Part shown: piece after piece, positions 9,279 through 16,325 of the stretch | How the letters are laid out: every line of letters begins with the position of its first letter | How positions within the stretch are numbered: the stretch's first letter is position 1 | Origin: Corynebacterium sp. ACRPH | GTDB lineage: Bacteria; Actinomycetota; Actinomycetes; Mycobacteriales; Mycobacteriaceae | DNA: 64,000 nucleotides | Direction: 5' to 3' | NCBI RefSeq assembly: GCF_022347285.1 | Contig: NZ_JAKRND010000002.1 | Location: forward strand, 1 to 64,000 | Notes under the pieces: model-generated | Seen by the model: only the letters and a program-made list of their open reading frames with translations | Told to the model about the DNA's origin: nothing | The model's database searches: none | Made by a program: the position numbers and the translations under genes

Positions 9279-9617
9279 ATGAAGCTCAAGAAGTCTCTGC
9301 TGGCTCTGACCACCGCCGCTACCGTTGCAGTTGCTGGCTCCACCGCTGCTGTTGCTGAGGACAACGGCGCTAACGGCTCCAAGGACACCAACATCTCCAC
9401 CAGCCTGGGCAAGCAGGACGGCGACACCAAGACCAAGGAAGAGAAGAAGCAGGAGCTGGCCGGTTCCGCAAACAAGTTCTTCGACTGGGACGAGAATACC
9501 TCCGGCCTGAAGAAGCTGACCACCGTCGTCACCCTGATCACCACCGTTGCAGCCCTGGTTGGCGGCATCGTTTCCCTGTTCAACAACTTCCAGAAGCTGG
9601 GCAAGCTGGCCAAGTAA
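9279..9617 (+). CDS. Small secreted protein, paralogue of the one at 6934
   Basis: A 112-residue product from the ATG at 9279; the frame also opens at 9264, but MKLKKSLLALTTAAT aligns with the paralogue MKFKKSLITLAAASS and the GAGG Shine-Dalgarno fits. A signal peptide with cleavage near AVA-EDN leads to a charged region (TKTKEEKKQELAG) and the shared motif FDWDENTSGLKK. A long hydrophobic segment (VVTLITTVAALVGGIVSLF) and a basic end (KLGKLAK) follow. The mature form is probably membrane-active or membrane-anchored. Its terminator has been split by an insertion sequence. The function is unknown. Confidence 0.8.
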   Translation: MKLKKSLLALTTAATVAVAGSTAAVAEDNGANGSKDTNISTSLGKQDGDTKTKEEKKQELAGSANKFFDWDENTSGLKKLTTVVTLITTVAALVGGIVSLFNNFQKLGKLAK

Positions 9618-9661
9618 GAACGGCCTTCTCAAGCTAGAACAAATTCGTTCAGCTGAGACCC

Positions 9662-9679
9662 AAGCCCCGCGGCGATCCT
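9662..9679 (+). terminator. Left half of a split Rho-independent terminator
   Basis: AAGCCCCGCGG at 9662-9672 is the exact complement of CCGCGGGGCTT at 11129-11139, which is followed by a T-run. Removing 9680-11118 and one CCT copy restores an 11-bp stem-loop ending in TTTT. It would have terminated the secreted-protein gene at 9279. Confidence 0.8.
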
Positions 9680-9713
9680 TGAACTGGCCCCCGAAAGTTG
9701 GACTGGTTTAACT

Positions 9714-10535
9714 CTAGGCGGTTAGGGCTTCAAGGGTCTGATTCCGATATTGCATCGGGGTCAGGCCCTTGAGTCGTTGCTGGATGCGTTCGGTGTTGTA
9801 CCACCCGATGTATTCGTCGATTGCTTGCTTGAATTCTGCGACGGTGTCGAAGACTTCACCGTGGTACATCTCGGTTTTCACGTGGCCGAAGAAGTTCTCC
9901 ATGACCGCGTTGTCGTAACAGTTGGCTTTACGCGACATCGACTGAACACCACCGTTGTCACCGATCAGGTCGCGCCAGGAGGCGTGCTGGTATTGGAAGC
10001 CTTGGTCAGTGTGCATCATCCACCCGGGTTCAGGCGCACACGTTTTAATCGCCTTGGACAAAGAGGCAGCGGTAAACGCTGTCGACGGCGATGTAGCCAC
10101 GGTGTGAGCAACAATTGAACGGTCAAACAGGTCCATCACCGGTGACAGGTAGACCTTGCGGCCTGCGACCCTGAACTCAGTGACGTCGCTGACAAAGACG
10201 GTGTTTGGCTGATCCGGGGTGAACTTGCGGTCAAGCTTGTTGTCAGCGATGTGGCTGATCGTCCCAGCATAGGAAACATAAGGTCTACGTTGGCGAATCT
10301 TGGCTCGCAGACCCATCTCGCACATGAGTTTGTACACGAGTTTGTGGTTGACCACCCACCCCTGATTACGCAGGTCAAGTAGCACTCGTCGGTAGCCGTA
10401 GCGATGCTTGTTACGTTCAAAACTTGCCCGGATCGCGTCTTTGAGCTCGGCGTGCTTATCTGGCTGGCCGAGTCGTTTCTGGTGGTAGAAAAACGTCGAC
10501 CGTGGGATACCTGCTGCCTCTAGGAGGTACTCCAA
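9714..10535 (-). CDS. IS3-family transposase OrfB (DDE integrase domain)
   Basis: Catalytic part of the transposase. A HTH_21-like region (STFFYHQKR, RYGYRRVLLDLRNQG) is followed by an rve-type integrase core with the DDE residues in FVSDVTEF, MHTDQGFQ and ENFFGHVKTE. The frame is open further upstream without a stop as far as the A7 run at 10607-10613 (IAGLEESGTRLKVQAIVILK). OrfB is therefore most likely made as an OrfAB fusion by -1 frameshifting, not from its own ATG at 10535. Confidence 0.93.
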   Translation of the reverse strand: MEYLLEAAGIPRSTFFYHQKRLGQPDKHAELKDAIRASFERNKHRYGYRRVLLDLRNQGWVVNHKLVYKLMCEMGLRAKIRQRRPYVSYAGTISHIADNKLDRKFTPDQPNTVFVSDVTEFRVAGRKVYLSPVMDLFDRSIVAHTVATSPSTAFTAASLSKAIKTCAPEPGWMMHTDQGFQYQHASWRDLIGDNGGVQSMSRKANCYDNAVMENFFGHVKTEMYHGEVFDTVAEFKQAIDEYIGWYNTERIQQRLKGLTPMQYRNQTLEALTA

Positions 10536-10573
10536 GCGGTGGTGCGACTTGAGGATGACAATCGCCTGGACTT

Positions 10574-11056
10574 TCAGGCGCGTCCCTGATTCCTCAAGTC
10601 CCGCAATTTTTTTAAATAAGCGTTTTCCGCTTCCAACCGCGCGATCCGGCGCCGCAGCTTCTCCTCTTCGGTCAGCGGCTTTGGCGCAGCCGAGCCTTTG
10701 GGTCTGCCCTTCGGTTTCGGTTTTAACGCCTCATCGCCACCGTTGCGCCATTCCCAGGACCAACTAGTGACGAGCTGGTCTGACGACAGGCCAAACTCAC
10801 GTGCAAGATCCATCTTTGTCTCGCCGGCCAGGTGGCGTTGGACAACTTCCTTTTTGATCTCGAACGAGTACTGCTGCTTTGTCGGTTTCTCCACAAGACA
10901 TAGCCTGCCATGCAGCTGAAACCGCCGATAGAGTTTGCGCGTCACATCTCTCGAAACTCCAACCACCTTCGCAGCAGCTTGGCTGCCCATGCCCTGCTCG
11001 AAACACTCCACTAACTGCTCGCGCTGATATTCACTTAGCGAACTTCGTGCTCTCAA
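10574..11056 (-). CDS. IS3-family transposase OrfA (helix-turn-helix)
   Basis: DNA-binding subunit. Two helix-turn-helix segments (SQAAAKVVGVSRDVTRKLYRRF and TKMDLAREFGLSSDQLVTSW) are followed by a leucine-zipper-like stretch (EEEKLRRRIARLEAENAYLKKL). The frame runs into the terminal repeat; I prefer the TTG at 11056 because GGGAGCAG lies just before it. At codons LKK the template has seven A residues, a -1 slippage site that shifts ribosomes into OrfB. Unshifted translation stops after RNQGRA. Confidence 0.85.
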   Translation of the reverse strand: MRARSSLSEYQREQLVECFEQGMGSQAAAKVVGVSRDVTRKLYRRFQLHGRLCLVEKPTKQQYSFEIKKEVVQRHLAGETKMDLAREFGLSSDQLVTSWSWEWRNGGDEALKPKPKGRPKGSAAPKPLTEEEKLRRRIARLEAENAYLKKLRDLRNQGRA

Positions 11057-11128
11057 TGAAAACTGCTCCCCACTAGTCGGTAACTGATTTCTCAGTCCAA
11101 CTAATGGGGAGCAGTTCACCTCGGATCC

Positions 11129-11141
11129 CCGCGGGGCTTTT
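11129..11141 (+). terminator. Right half of the split terminator
   Basis: CCGCGGGGCTT (11129-11139) followed by TT; partner of 9662-9672 across the insertion sequence. Confidence 0.75.
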
Positions 11142-11168
11142 CCTATCCCCTCACCCTTTCACTTTGCT

Positions 11169-11187
11169 TTAGGCAAGGGTACGCTAA
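11169..11187 (+). promoter_or_regulatory. DtxR-like iron box upstream of siderophore-interacting protein gene
   Basis: TTAGGCAAGGGTACGCTAA matches 13 of 19 positions of the DtxR consensus TTAGGTTAGCCTAACCTAA. It overlaps the region where the promoter of the gene at 11196 must lie, which predicts repression in iron-replete cells. Confidence 0.6.
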
Positions 11188-11195
11188 CCTCTATC

Positions 11196-12119
11196 ATGAC
11201 CATGAACCTGTCGACTTTGAGTACCCCAGCGAACACTCCCGCGTACCGCGCAGCCTTCTCTGACCACCAACTCCTGGCCGCCCCAGCTGAACCACACCAC
11301 CAGATCATCCGCGCCGCCGTTTACGACGTCAGCTCCCCAGCAGAAAACCTGAAACGGATTGTCATCCATTCCCCCGAGCTCGTTGACTTTCAGCTTTCCG
11401 GCCCCGACGAGTTCTTTGGTCTAATAATGCCTCCAAGCACCCACGGGGATCTTCATTTGCCTCCCTACAGTGGCGACACCAATATCCGTGCATGCGTTGC
11501 GGCTATGCCAGACGACCAGCGCCCAAATCTACGTTGGTATACCGTTCGCTCACTCGATTCCGAGCATGGGCTGATAGCCTTCGACGTGGCGACTCACGGC
11601 GTCAACAACCCTAAAGATGAGAACATCGGACCGGGGCTTACCTGGACCCTTGAGGCTCGCGCCGGCGATCAAGTAGGCATCTGGCCAGGCCGGGGACTGT
11701 GGCACCGCGCGCACAATTCGCAAACGCTAATTGCAGACCCATCTGCCGCACCTTCCATTCGAGCCATCTTGGAATACACGCACACTTTCGCCCCGGAACA
11801 GTTGTGCGACATGCACCTCGGGATTGTCGCCGAGAACCACGACGACCTCGAACCATCCCTCATCGCTGACTGGGAGAACAAACTGGGTAGCCTCGAAGTA
11901 TTGTTTAGCGCGACAACGGATTTCAGCGCGGCCGTTATGTCCCACCTGCAGCAACTGGACCGCGTCGAACACCCTGCAACTCAGTCGAAGTACGTCTGGG
12001 TCGCGGGCGAAGGCCAGCTTTGCAAGGAAGTTCGACGCCACGCAATCCACACATGGGGCCTCAATAGCGAATCTGTGCAGTGGTGCCCCTATTGGTTCCT
12101 TGGGAGGGCTAGGCCTTAG
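11196..12119 (+). CDS. Siderophore-interacting protein (SIP/ViuB family ferric reductase)
   Basis: A 307-residue FAD-binding protein of the SIP family, which releases iron from imported ferric siderophores with NAD(P)H as electron source in the cytosol. Visible family marks are RWYTVRSLD near residue 112 (the RxYT flavin motif), the NAD-side segment YVWVAGEG near residue 268 and the C-terminal YWFLGRA, equivalent to the usual GYWRxG. No good Shine-Dalgarno precedes it, so the transcript may be nearly leaderless. It converges on the ABC ATPase gene at 12129 and lies 78 bases from an IS end, with a DtxR box between. Confidence 0.88.
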   Translation: MTMNLSTLSTPANTPAYRAAFSDHQLLAAPAEPHHQIIRAAVYDVSSPAENLKRIVIHSPELVDFQLSGPDEFFGLIMPPSTHGDLHLPPYSGDTNIRACVAAMPDDQRPNLRWYTVRSLDSEHGLIAFDVATHGVNNPKDENIGPGLTWTLEARAGDQVGIWPGRGLWHRAHNSQTLIADPSAAPSIRAILEYTHTFAPEQLCDMHLGIVAENHDDLEPSLIADWENKLGSLEVLFSATTDFSAAVMSHLQQLDRVEHPATQSKYVWVAGEGQLCKEVRRHAIHTWGLNSESVQWCPYWFLGRARP

Positions 12120-12128
12120 GCCCTACGA

Positions 12129-12938
12129 TCAAGAACCCTGTGGCGGGTTAGCTACGATCCCCCGCGGCACGATCACCGGAGCCGTACCGCGGGGATCTTC
12201 CCACACCTCGGCATTCAGGCCATATGCCTCGCGCAGTACATCTACCGTCAAAGCCTCCTTTGGAGTCCCCTCGGCGATCTTTTTCCCATCCTTCATGACG
12301 ATCATCTCGTCACTAAAAGCTCCCGCCAGGCCAAGATCATGAAGCACGGTAATCACCGTCTTGCCCTCTTGAGCGAGCTCCCGCACGATACTTAGAATCT
12401 CTATCGCATGCGCCGGATCTAGGTAGGTAGTCGGTTCGTCCAACAGCACAATCGGCGTATCCTGCGCCAACACCATCGCCATCCAGACCCGCTGCCGCTG
12501 GCCGCCGGATAGCTCCGCCACGTCGCGGGCAACAAGATGGTCAACCTTCGTCTTCTTCAGCGCCTCGCACACTTTTTCTTTATCTTCTGACGCCGACGCT
12601 CCCCCACCCCAGAGCGATCGACGATAAGGGTGCCGTCCGCGTTCCACGAGTTCTCCAACAGTCAACCCCGCCGGACACAGCGGGTGTTGTGGCAAAAGCG
12701 CAATTAGTTGGGCGGCTTCGCGTGCCCCCAAACTATGCACGTCTTTCTCCTGGGCAAGTACCTGCCCTTCGGCGGGAGCAAGCAGCCGAGAAAGCGTCTT
12801 CAGCAACGTCGACTTGCCACAACCATTGGGGCCTAAGAGCGTGGTGACCTTCCCGGACTCTGCAGTGAAAGACACGTCCTTAACAATGCTTGGGCCGTCG
12901 TTGTAGCCCACGGTGACGTGATCAACTTGAACGTTCAT
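12129..12938 (-). CDS. Iron-siderophore ABC transporter ATP-binding protein (FepC-like)
   Basis: ATPase of importer 1 on the cytoplasmic face. From ATG at 12938 it has 269 residues, supported by AAAGGA Shine-Dalgarno and the family start MNVQVDHVTVGYND; the longer open frame upstream lies inside the permease gene. Walker A GPNGCGKST is near residue 37, the signature LSGGQRQR near 143, Walker B IVLLDEPTT near 162 and the switch histidine in TVLHDLGLA. Its start overlaps the permease stop by 4 bp. Confidence 0.93.
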   Translation of the reverse strand: MNVQVDHVTVGYNDGPSIVKDVSFTAESGKVTTLLGPNGCGKSTLLKTLSRLLAPAEGQVLAQEKDVHSLGAREAAQLIALLPQHPLCPAGLTVGELVERGRHPYRRSLWGGGASASEDKEKVCEALKKTKVDHLVARDVAELSGGQRQRVWMAMVLAQDTPIVLLDEPTTYLDPAHAIEILSIVRELAQEGKTVITVLHDLGLAGAFSDEMIVMKDGKKIAEGTPKEALTVDVLREAYGLNAEVWEDPRGTAPVIVPRGIVANPPQGS

Positions 12939-13987
12939 TGAACCATTCCTTTCAGAGTTCCGCGACGGGCCGCCAACCACACAAGCAACACCAGCGCGGG
13001 TCCACCAATGATGGCGGTAACCAAACCCACAGGGGATGTAAACGGCAGTGCGCCCGCCACGACGGCGCACGCGGCCAATAGAGCGGAGCCAGCAAAAGTA
13101 GAGCACAGCGGATGGGGCGTGGGCGTTCCGGCCACCAGCTTGGCCAGCTGAGGAGCCAATAGTGCCACGAATCCAATTGGGCCGACAAAGGAAACCACCA
13201 CCGCGACAATGCCCGTTGCGGCGATGAGCAAGATAGCGCGCACCCTCGTGACATTTACACCAAGTGTGGACGCGGTGGCGTCATCATGAGAAAGAAGAGG
13301 GACATCGCGCGTAACGCAGAGGCCTAAAACCACGAAGGGCAACAAGCCCAACACCATAGGCAACAAAGCTTCCGTACGCACAAAGCCGGTGGACCCAGCG
13401 AGCCAAGTTTGGGCATCCGTGGCACGAGTTAAGTCAGCCCTGAGCAGAAGATACTGCACTAAAGACTGCGTGAGGAACGACAGTGCCAGGCCGATGACCA
13501 CTACGCGCTGCGACGTCCCGAAACCACCGAGTAGAACGAGCAAACCAACGATCACTAGTGCGCCAACCAAAGCGAGTGCAGCACGCCACCAGAACGTCGG
13601 CACCCCCTCACTCCATGCAGGGCGGGTAACTACGGTGCCCGCCACAACCAAAACCGCCGCGCCGCCGGAGACACCGAGAATGTCCGGGCTGGCCAACGGA
13701 TTGCGAGCCATGGTTTGAGTCCACGCACCGGCCAGCCCTAGAGCCGCGCCGACCAGAACGGTAGCGATTGCTACAGGCAGGCGGAGATCCCACACCACGT
13801 TGATTGCTTGCTGTGTGCCCCCACCGGTGAGAACCTCGATGACTTCCACCGGACTGAGCTTCACCGCACCTTGTCCCAGGATTAAGCAGTAACAAAGCGC
13901 CGCTATGAGGGCGAACCCTGCCGAAGCTGCCAGGATGCGTCTGCTTCGTGAACGCTTGATGTTACGGATAGACGTCATATCGCTCAT
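12935..13987 (-). CDS. Iron-siderophore ABC transporter permease (FecCD family, FepG-like)
   Basis: A 350-residue polytopic membrane protein of importer 1. The FecCD hallmarks are present: WDLRLPVAIATVLVGAALGLAGAWTQTMARNPLASPDILG and the late GPIGFVALLAPQLAKLV segment. It is coupled by 4-bp ATGA overlaps to the permease upstream and the ATPase downstream. It most likely pairs with the 13984-15051 product as a heterodimeric channel. Confidence 0.93.
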   Translation of the reverse strand: MSDMTSIRNIKRSRSRRILAASAGFALIAALCYCLILGQGAVKLSPVEVIEVLTGGGTQQAINVVWDLRLPVAIATVLVGAALGLAGAWTQTMARNPLASPDILGVSGGAAVLVVAGTVVTRPAWSEGVPTFWWRAALALVGALVIVGLLVLLGGFGTSQRVVVIGLALSFLTQSLVQYLLLRADLTRATDAQTWLAGSTGFVRTEALLPMVLGLLPFVVLGLCVTRDVPLLSHDDATASTLGVNVTRVRAILLIAATGIVAVVVSFVGPIGFVALLAPQLAKLVAGTPTPHPLCSTFAGSALLAACAVVAGALPFTSPVGLVTAIIGGPALVLLVWLAARRGTLKGMVQ

Positions 13988-15051
13988 ATCGCCAGCTCCG
14001 AGTCATTCGAGGTCGGTGCGCTCTTCTTACGCCGTACCGCCAGAATCATCACTGGGGCACCGACAATAGCTAGGACAATGGACATTTCCAGCTCGTTAGG
14101 CTGCAAGACGAAGCGACCCACAATATCGGCTAGCAGTACAGCCGCGCCACCGACGATGCCAGTTGGTAGCAAGAGGCGGGTAAGCGCCGGACCAGTGAAC
14201 GGGCGCAGTAGGTGCGGCACGGCGAAGCCCACGAAGGTCACAAGCCCCACGGTGGCTGTCGCCGAGCCGGCGAGGATGATCACCGCTACGGCAGCCAGCA
14301 AGCGGGTTCTCGTGGGCGAGCTGCCAAGGGAACGGGCGGAGTCCTCTCCCATCGCAAGTAGATCCAGCGGGCGTGCTGCAAGCGCACCACATAGAGCACC
14401 TAGTGCTAGGCCTAAAGCAGCTAAGGCCACGTCTTCCATACCCCGCCCAGCCGTAGAGCCGACAGTCCAGCGACGGAGCCCTTCCAGGGTGTCGGAAGAA
14501 TAGAGGCTCAGCATGTTCGTGGCCGCTTGCAGGGCAAAGGTAACTCCCACGCCCACGAGTACCAGAGTTAGCGGGTTACGGGATACGCGGGAAATCAACA
14601 GCACGATTAGAGCGGCGACGGCAGCTCCGAGGAGCCCCACAAGTGTTCGCTCTCCGACCGTCGTTGCCCAGCCCAAGGTCAGTGCCGCTGCGACTGCGAA
14701 ACTTGCTCCGGCGTTCACGCCGATAATGCCGGGATCTGCCAAGGGGTTGCGGGTCCAGCTCTGAGCAATGGCACCCGCCATAGCCAGGGCTGCGCCTGTG
14801 ATCACAGCCAAGAGGGTGCGCGGAACGCGCAAGTCCCAAATGATGCCGGACTGTTCAGCATTAATGTCGGACTGCGTAGATGGGTGCGGACCATGCATGA
14901 GGATGCTGGTCACCTCGCCAATGGAAAGGTCTTTGGAACCCAAGTACAGGGAGGCAACCAGCAGCAATGCCAAACCAACGAGTGCGGCCGAAGTAAGCAA
15001 ACGCCGGGAAAACACCAAAGAATGTCGAGTTCTTGAGACGGACACTTTCAA
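13984..15051 (-). CDS. Iron-siderophore ABC transporter permease (FecCD family, FepD-like)
   Basis: A 355-residue permease with the same family signature (WDLRVPRTLLAVITGAALAMAG then QSWTRNPLADPGIIGVNAG) and the GLVTFVGFAVPHLLRPFTGP segment. It abuts the binding-protein gene without a gap and overlaps the next permease by 4 bp, so the four importer-1 genes form one operon reading from 16008 to 12129. Confidence 0.93.
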   Translation of the reverse strand: MKVSVSRTRHSLVFSRRLLTSAALVGLALLLVASLYLGSKDLSIGEVTSILMHGPHPSTQSDINAEQSGIIWDLRVPRTLLAVITGAALAMAGAIAQSWTRNPLADPGIIGVNAGASFAVAAALTLGWATTVGERTLVGLLGAAVAALIVLLISRVSRNPLTLVLVGVGVTFALQAATNMLSLYSSDTLEGLRRWTVGSTAGRGMEDVALAALGLALGALCGALAARPLDLLAMGEDSARSLGSSPTRTRLLAAVAVIILAGSATATVGLVTFVGFAVPHLLRPFTGPALTRLLLPTGIVGGAAVLLADIVGRFVLQPNELEMSIVLAIVGAPVMILAVRRKKSAPTSNDSELAI

Positions 15052-16008
15052 TTAAATTGCGTCAGAGAATTTCTCGACCGCCCAAGGGATGGTCAATGGG
15101 TTCGGCATGCTCATTGCATTGCCCACATTTTCGTCCATCCAGCGGACCTTGCCTTCGCGAACAACGTCCAGCTTGCTGAATGTTGGATCCTTCTTCAAGG
15201 TATCGGCGGCACCCTGGTAATCAAGGACGAAGAGGTAATCGACGTTGTTGAGGTCGCTGTAGTTCTCAGGTGCGATGTCGCGGTAGAACTCGCCCCCGTT
15301 ACCTTCGAGCTCCTTCGGGATCTCGAAGCCCAGACTCTCGATAAACTGCCCACGACCGTCACCGGAGGTGTACAGGCCGATCTTTCCCTGATAAGGCATG
15401 ACGATAGCCGCACGCTTGCCTTTGAGCTCAGGGTGCTGCTGTTGGAAATCATCGAAGGCCTTCTGCGTTTCTTCGACAAGCTTGTCGCCTTCTTCTTGCT
15501 TGTCTACAGCGCCGGCGATCTGGTTGACCTGATCCCGCCATGGGATCTGCCAGTCCGTGGCACCGTCTGGCTTCACGGTGGTGGGGGCGATGTCATTAAG
15601 CGCCTTCTTCGCCTGCGCGTCTACGGCAGAGTTCACCGCAATGATCTTGTCCGGATCAGCGGCGGAGATCTTCTCCAGGATTTCAGCAGTGAATCCATTG
15701 GCAGTACCGTAAACCACTTCAGGCTTGTTGTCGCCGAGCTTTTCGGTAGCCCATGGGCCGACGCCAGACGCATCAACATCTCCCTCAGCACCCCAGGGCG
15801 CTACGAGGACTGGTTGGATGCCAAGGGCAAGCAAGGTATCGCTGTCTCCCAGGCCAACTGCGGCGATGCGCTCGTCCCCGGTGTCCTCATTTTTTGACGC
15901 CGCCGCGTCATCGCCTCGGGAGCAACCAGACAGAACAAGAGTGGATGCTGCCAAGACAGCGGCGGTCTTCAGCGCCGCTCGACGGGTCAGCGAATTGTTT
16001 CGAAACAT
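15052..16008 (-). CDS. Ferric-siderophore substrate-binding lipoprotein (importer 1)
   Basis: A 318-residue periplasmic-binding-protein family (FepB/FecB) receptor anchored by a lipid at Cys29 (lipobox LSGC). The signal region carries a twin arginine (LTRRAALKTAAVLAAS), so export could be by Tat. The mature part has the family segments AVGLGDSDTLLALGIQPVLVAPWG and PEVVYGTANGFTAEILEKISAADPDKIIA. It is the first gene of the importer-1 operon, under a promoter with a DtxR box in its spacer. Confidence 0.92.
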   Translation of the reverse strand: MFRNNSLTRRAALKTAAVLAASTLVLSGCSRGDDAAASKNEDTGDERIAAVGLGDSDTLLALGIQPVLVAPWGAEGDVDASGVGPWATEKLGDNKPEVVYGTANGFTAEILEKISAADPDKIIAVNSAVDAQAKKALNDIAPTTVKPDGATDWQIPWRDQVNQIAGAVDKQEEGDKLVEETQKAFDDFQQQHPELKGKRAAIVMPYQGKIGLYTSGDGRGQFIESLGFEIPKELEGNGGEFYRDIAPENYSDLNNVDYLFVLDYQGAADTLKKDPTFSKLDVVREGKVRWMDENVGNAMSMPNPLTIPWAVEKFSDAI

Positions 16009-16325
16009 GTGGAAGCCTAACGTGTAAGGAACTCTTTGAAGCGCTGTAAAGTACCCGTAGCCCCAAAGGGCTGATGGCCTCTTTCAGCTACGGTGGATTC
16101 AGCAATCGCGCCCATCTTACACAGGTTAGGCTAACCACACAAAAGGCTGCCCTAAGTTAATTATTTTGGGGGATGTGTGGCCGCCGATATGGAGGCAGCT
16201 CAGCCGCTAGGGGCCAGCCGACAGGGGGCACTTTAGAAACGGTTTAGCAAACCACCAAACGTCCGCCGCTCCTCCACACGCTTCGCCCGAGACAAATGTC
16301 CTGAGGTTCGCCCGACCACCGGCAG
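16009..16325. promoter_or_regulatory. Importer-1 promoter and leader; end of SIP-fusion gene
   Basis: No gene is visible. On the minus strand it shows a promoter with -35 TTGTGT (16137-16142 on +), a 17-base spacer and -10 TAAGAT (16114-16119). A leader hairpin follows, with CCGTAGC at 16055-16061 and GCTACGG at 16087-16093. The remainder (16145-16325) lies downstream of the SIP-fusion gene and shows no clear terminator. Confidence 0.6.
16121..16139 (-). promoter_or_regulatory. DtxR-like iron box in the importer-1 promoter
   Basis: ACAGGTTAGGCTAACCACA matches the DtxR consensus at 14 of 19 positions, and its core fills most of the 17-base spacer between TTGTGT and TAAGAT. A bound repressor there would block RNA polymerase. 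Confidence 0.75.

Larger units (their letters stand above)
9680..11118 (-). mobile_element. IS3-family (IS150-group-like) insertion sequence, complete
   Basis: A 1439-bp element bounded by imperfect inverted repeats of about 26 bp. The left end begins TGAACTGGCCCCC and the complemented right end TGAACTGCTCCCC, with AGTTGGACTG shared further in. Both ends are flanked by the 3-bp direct repeat CCT (9677-9679 and 11119-11121). It carries orfA and orfB on the minus strand joined by an A7 frameshift site. The intact repeats, target duplication and open frames indicate a recent and possibly active copy. Confidence 0.93.

Noticed and set aside
11057-11119. GTG start of OrfA inside the IS right terminal repeat
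   Set aside because: The residues encoded there come from the inverted repeat, and a start in the transposase-binding site is unlikely. The TTG at 11056 with GGGAGCAG is preferred.
12939-13106. Longer start for the importer-1 ATPase
   Set aside because: The extra residues lie wholly inside the permease gene; the ATG at 12938 has a Shine-Dalgarno and the family N-terminus.
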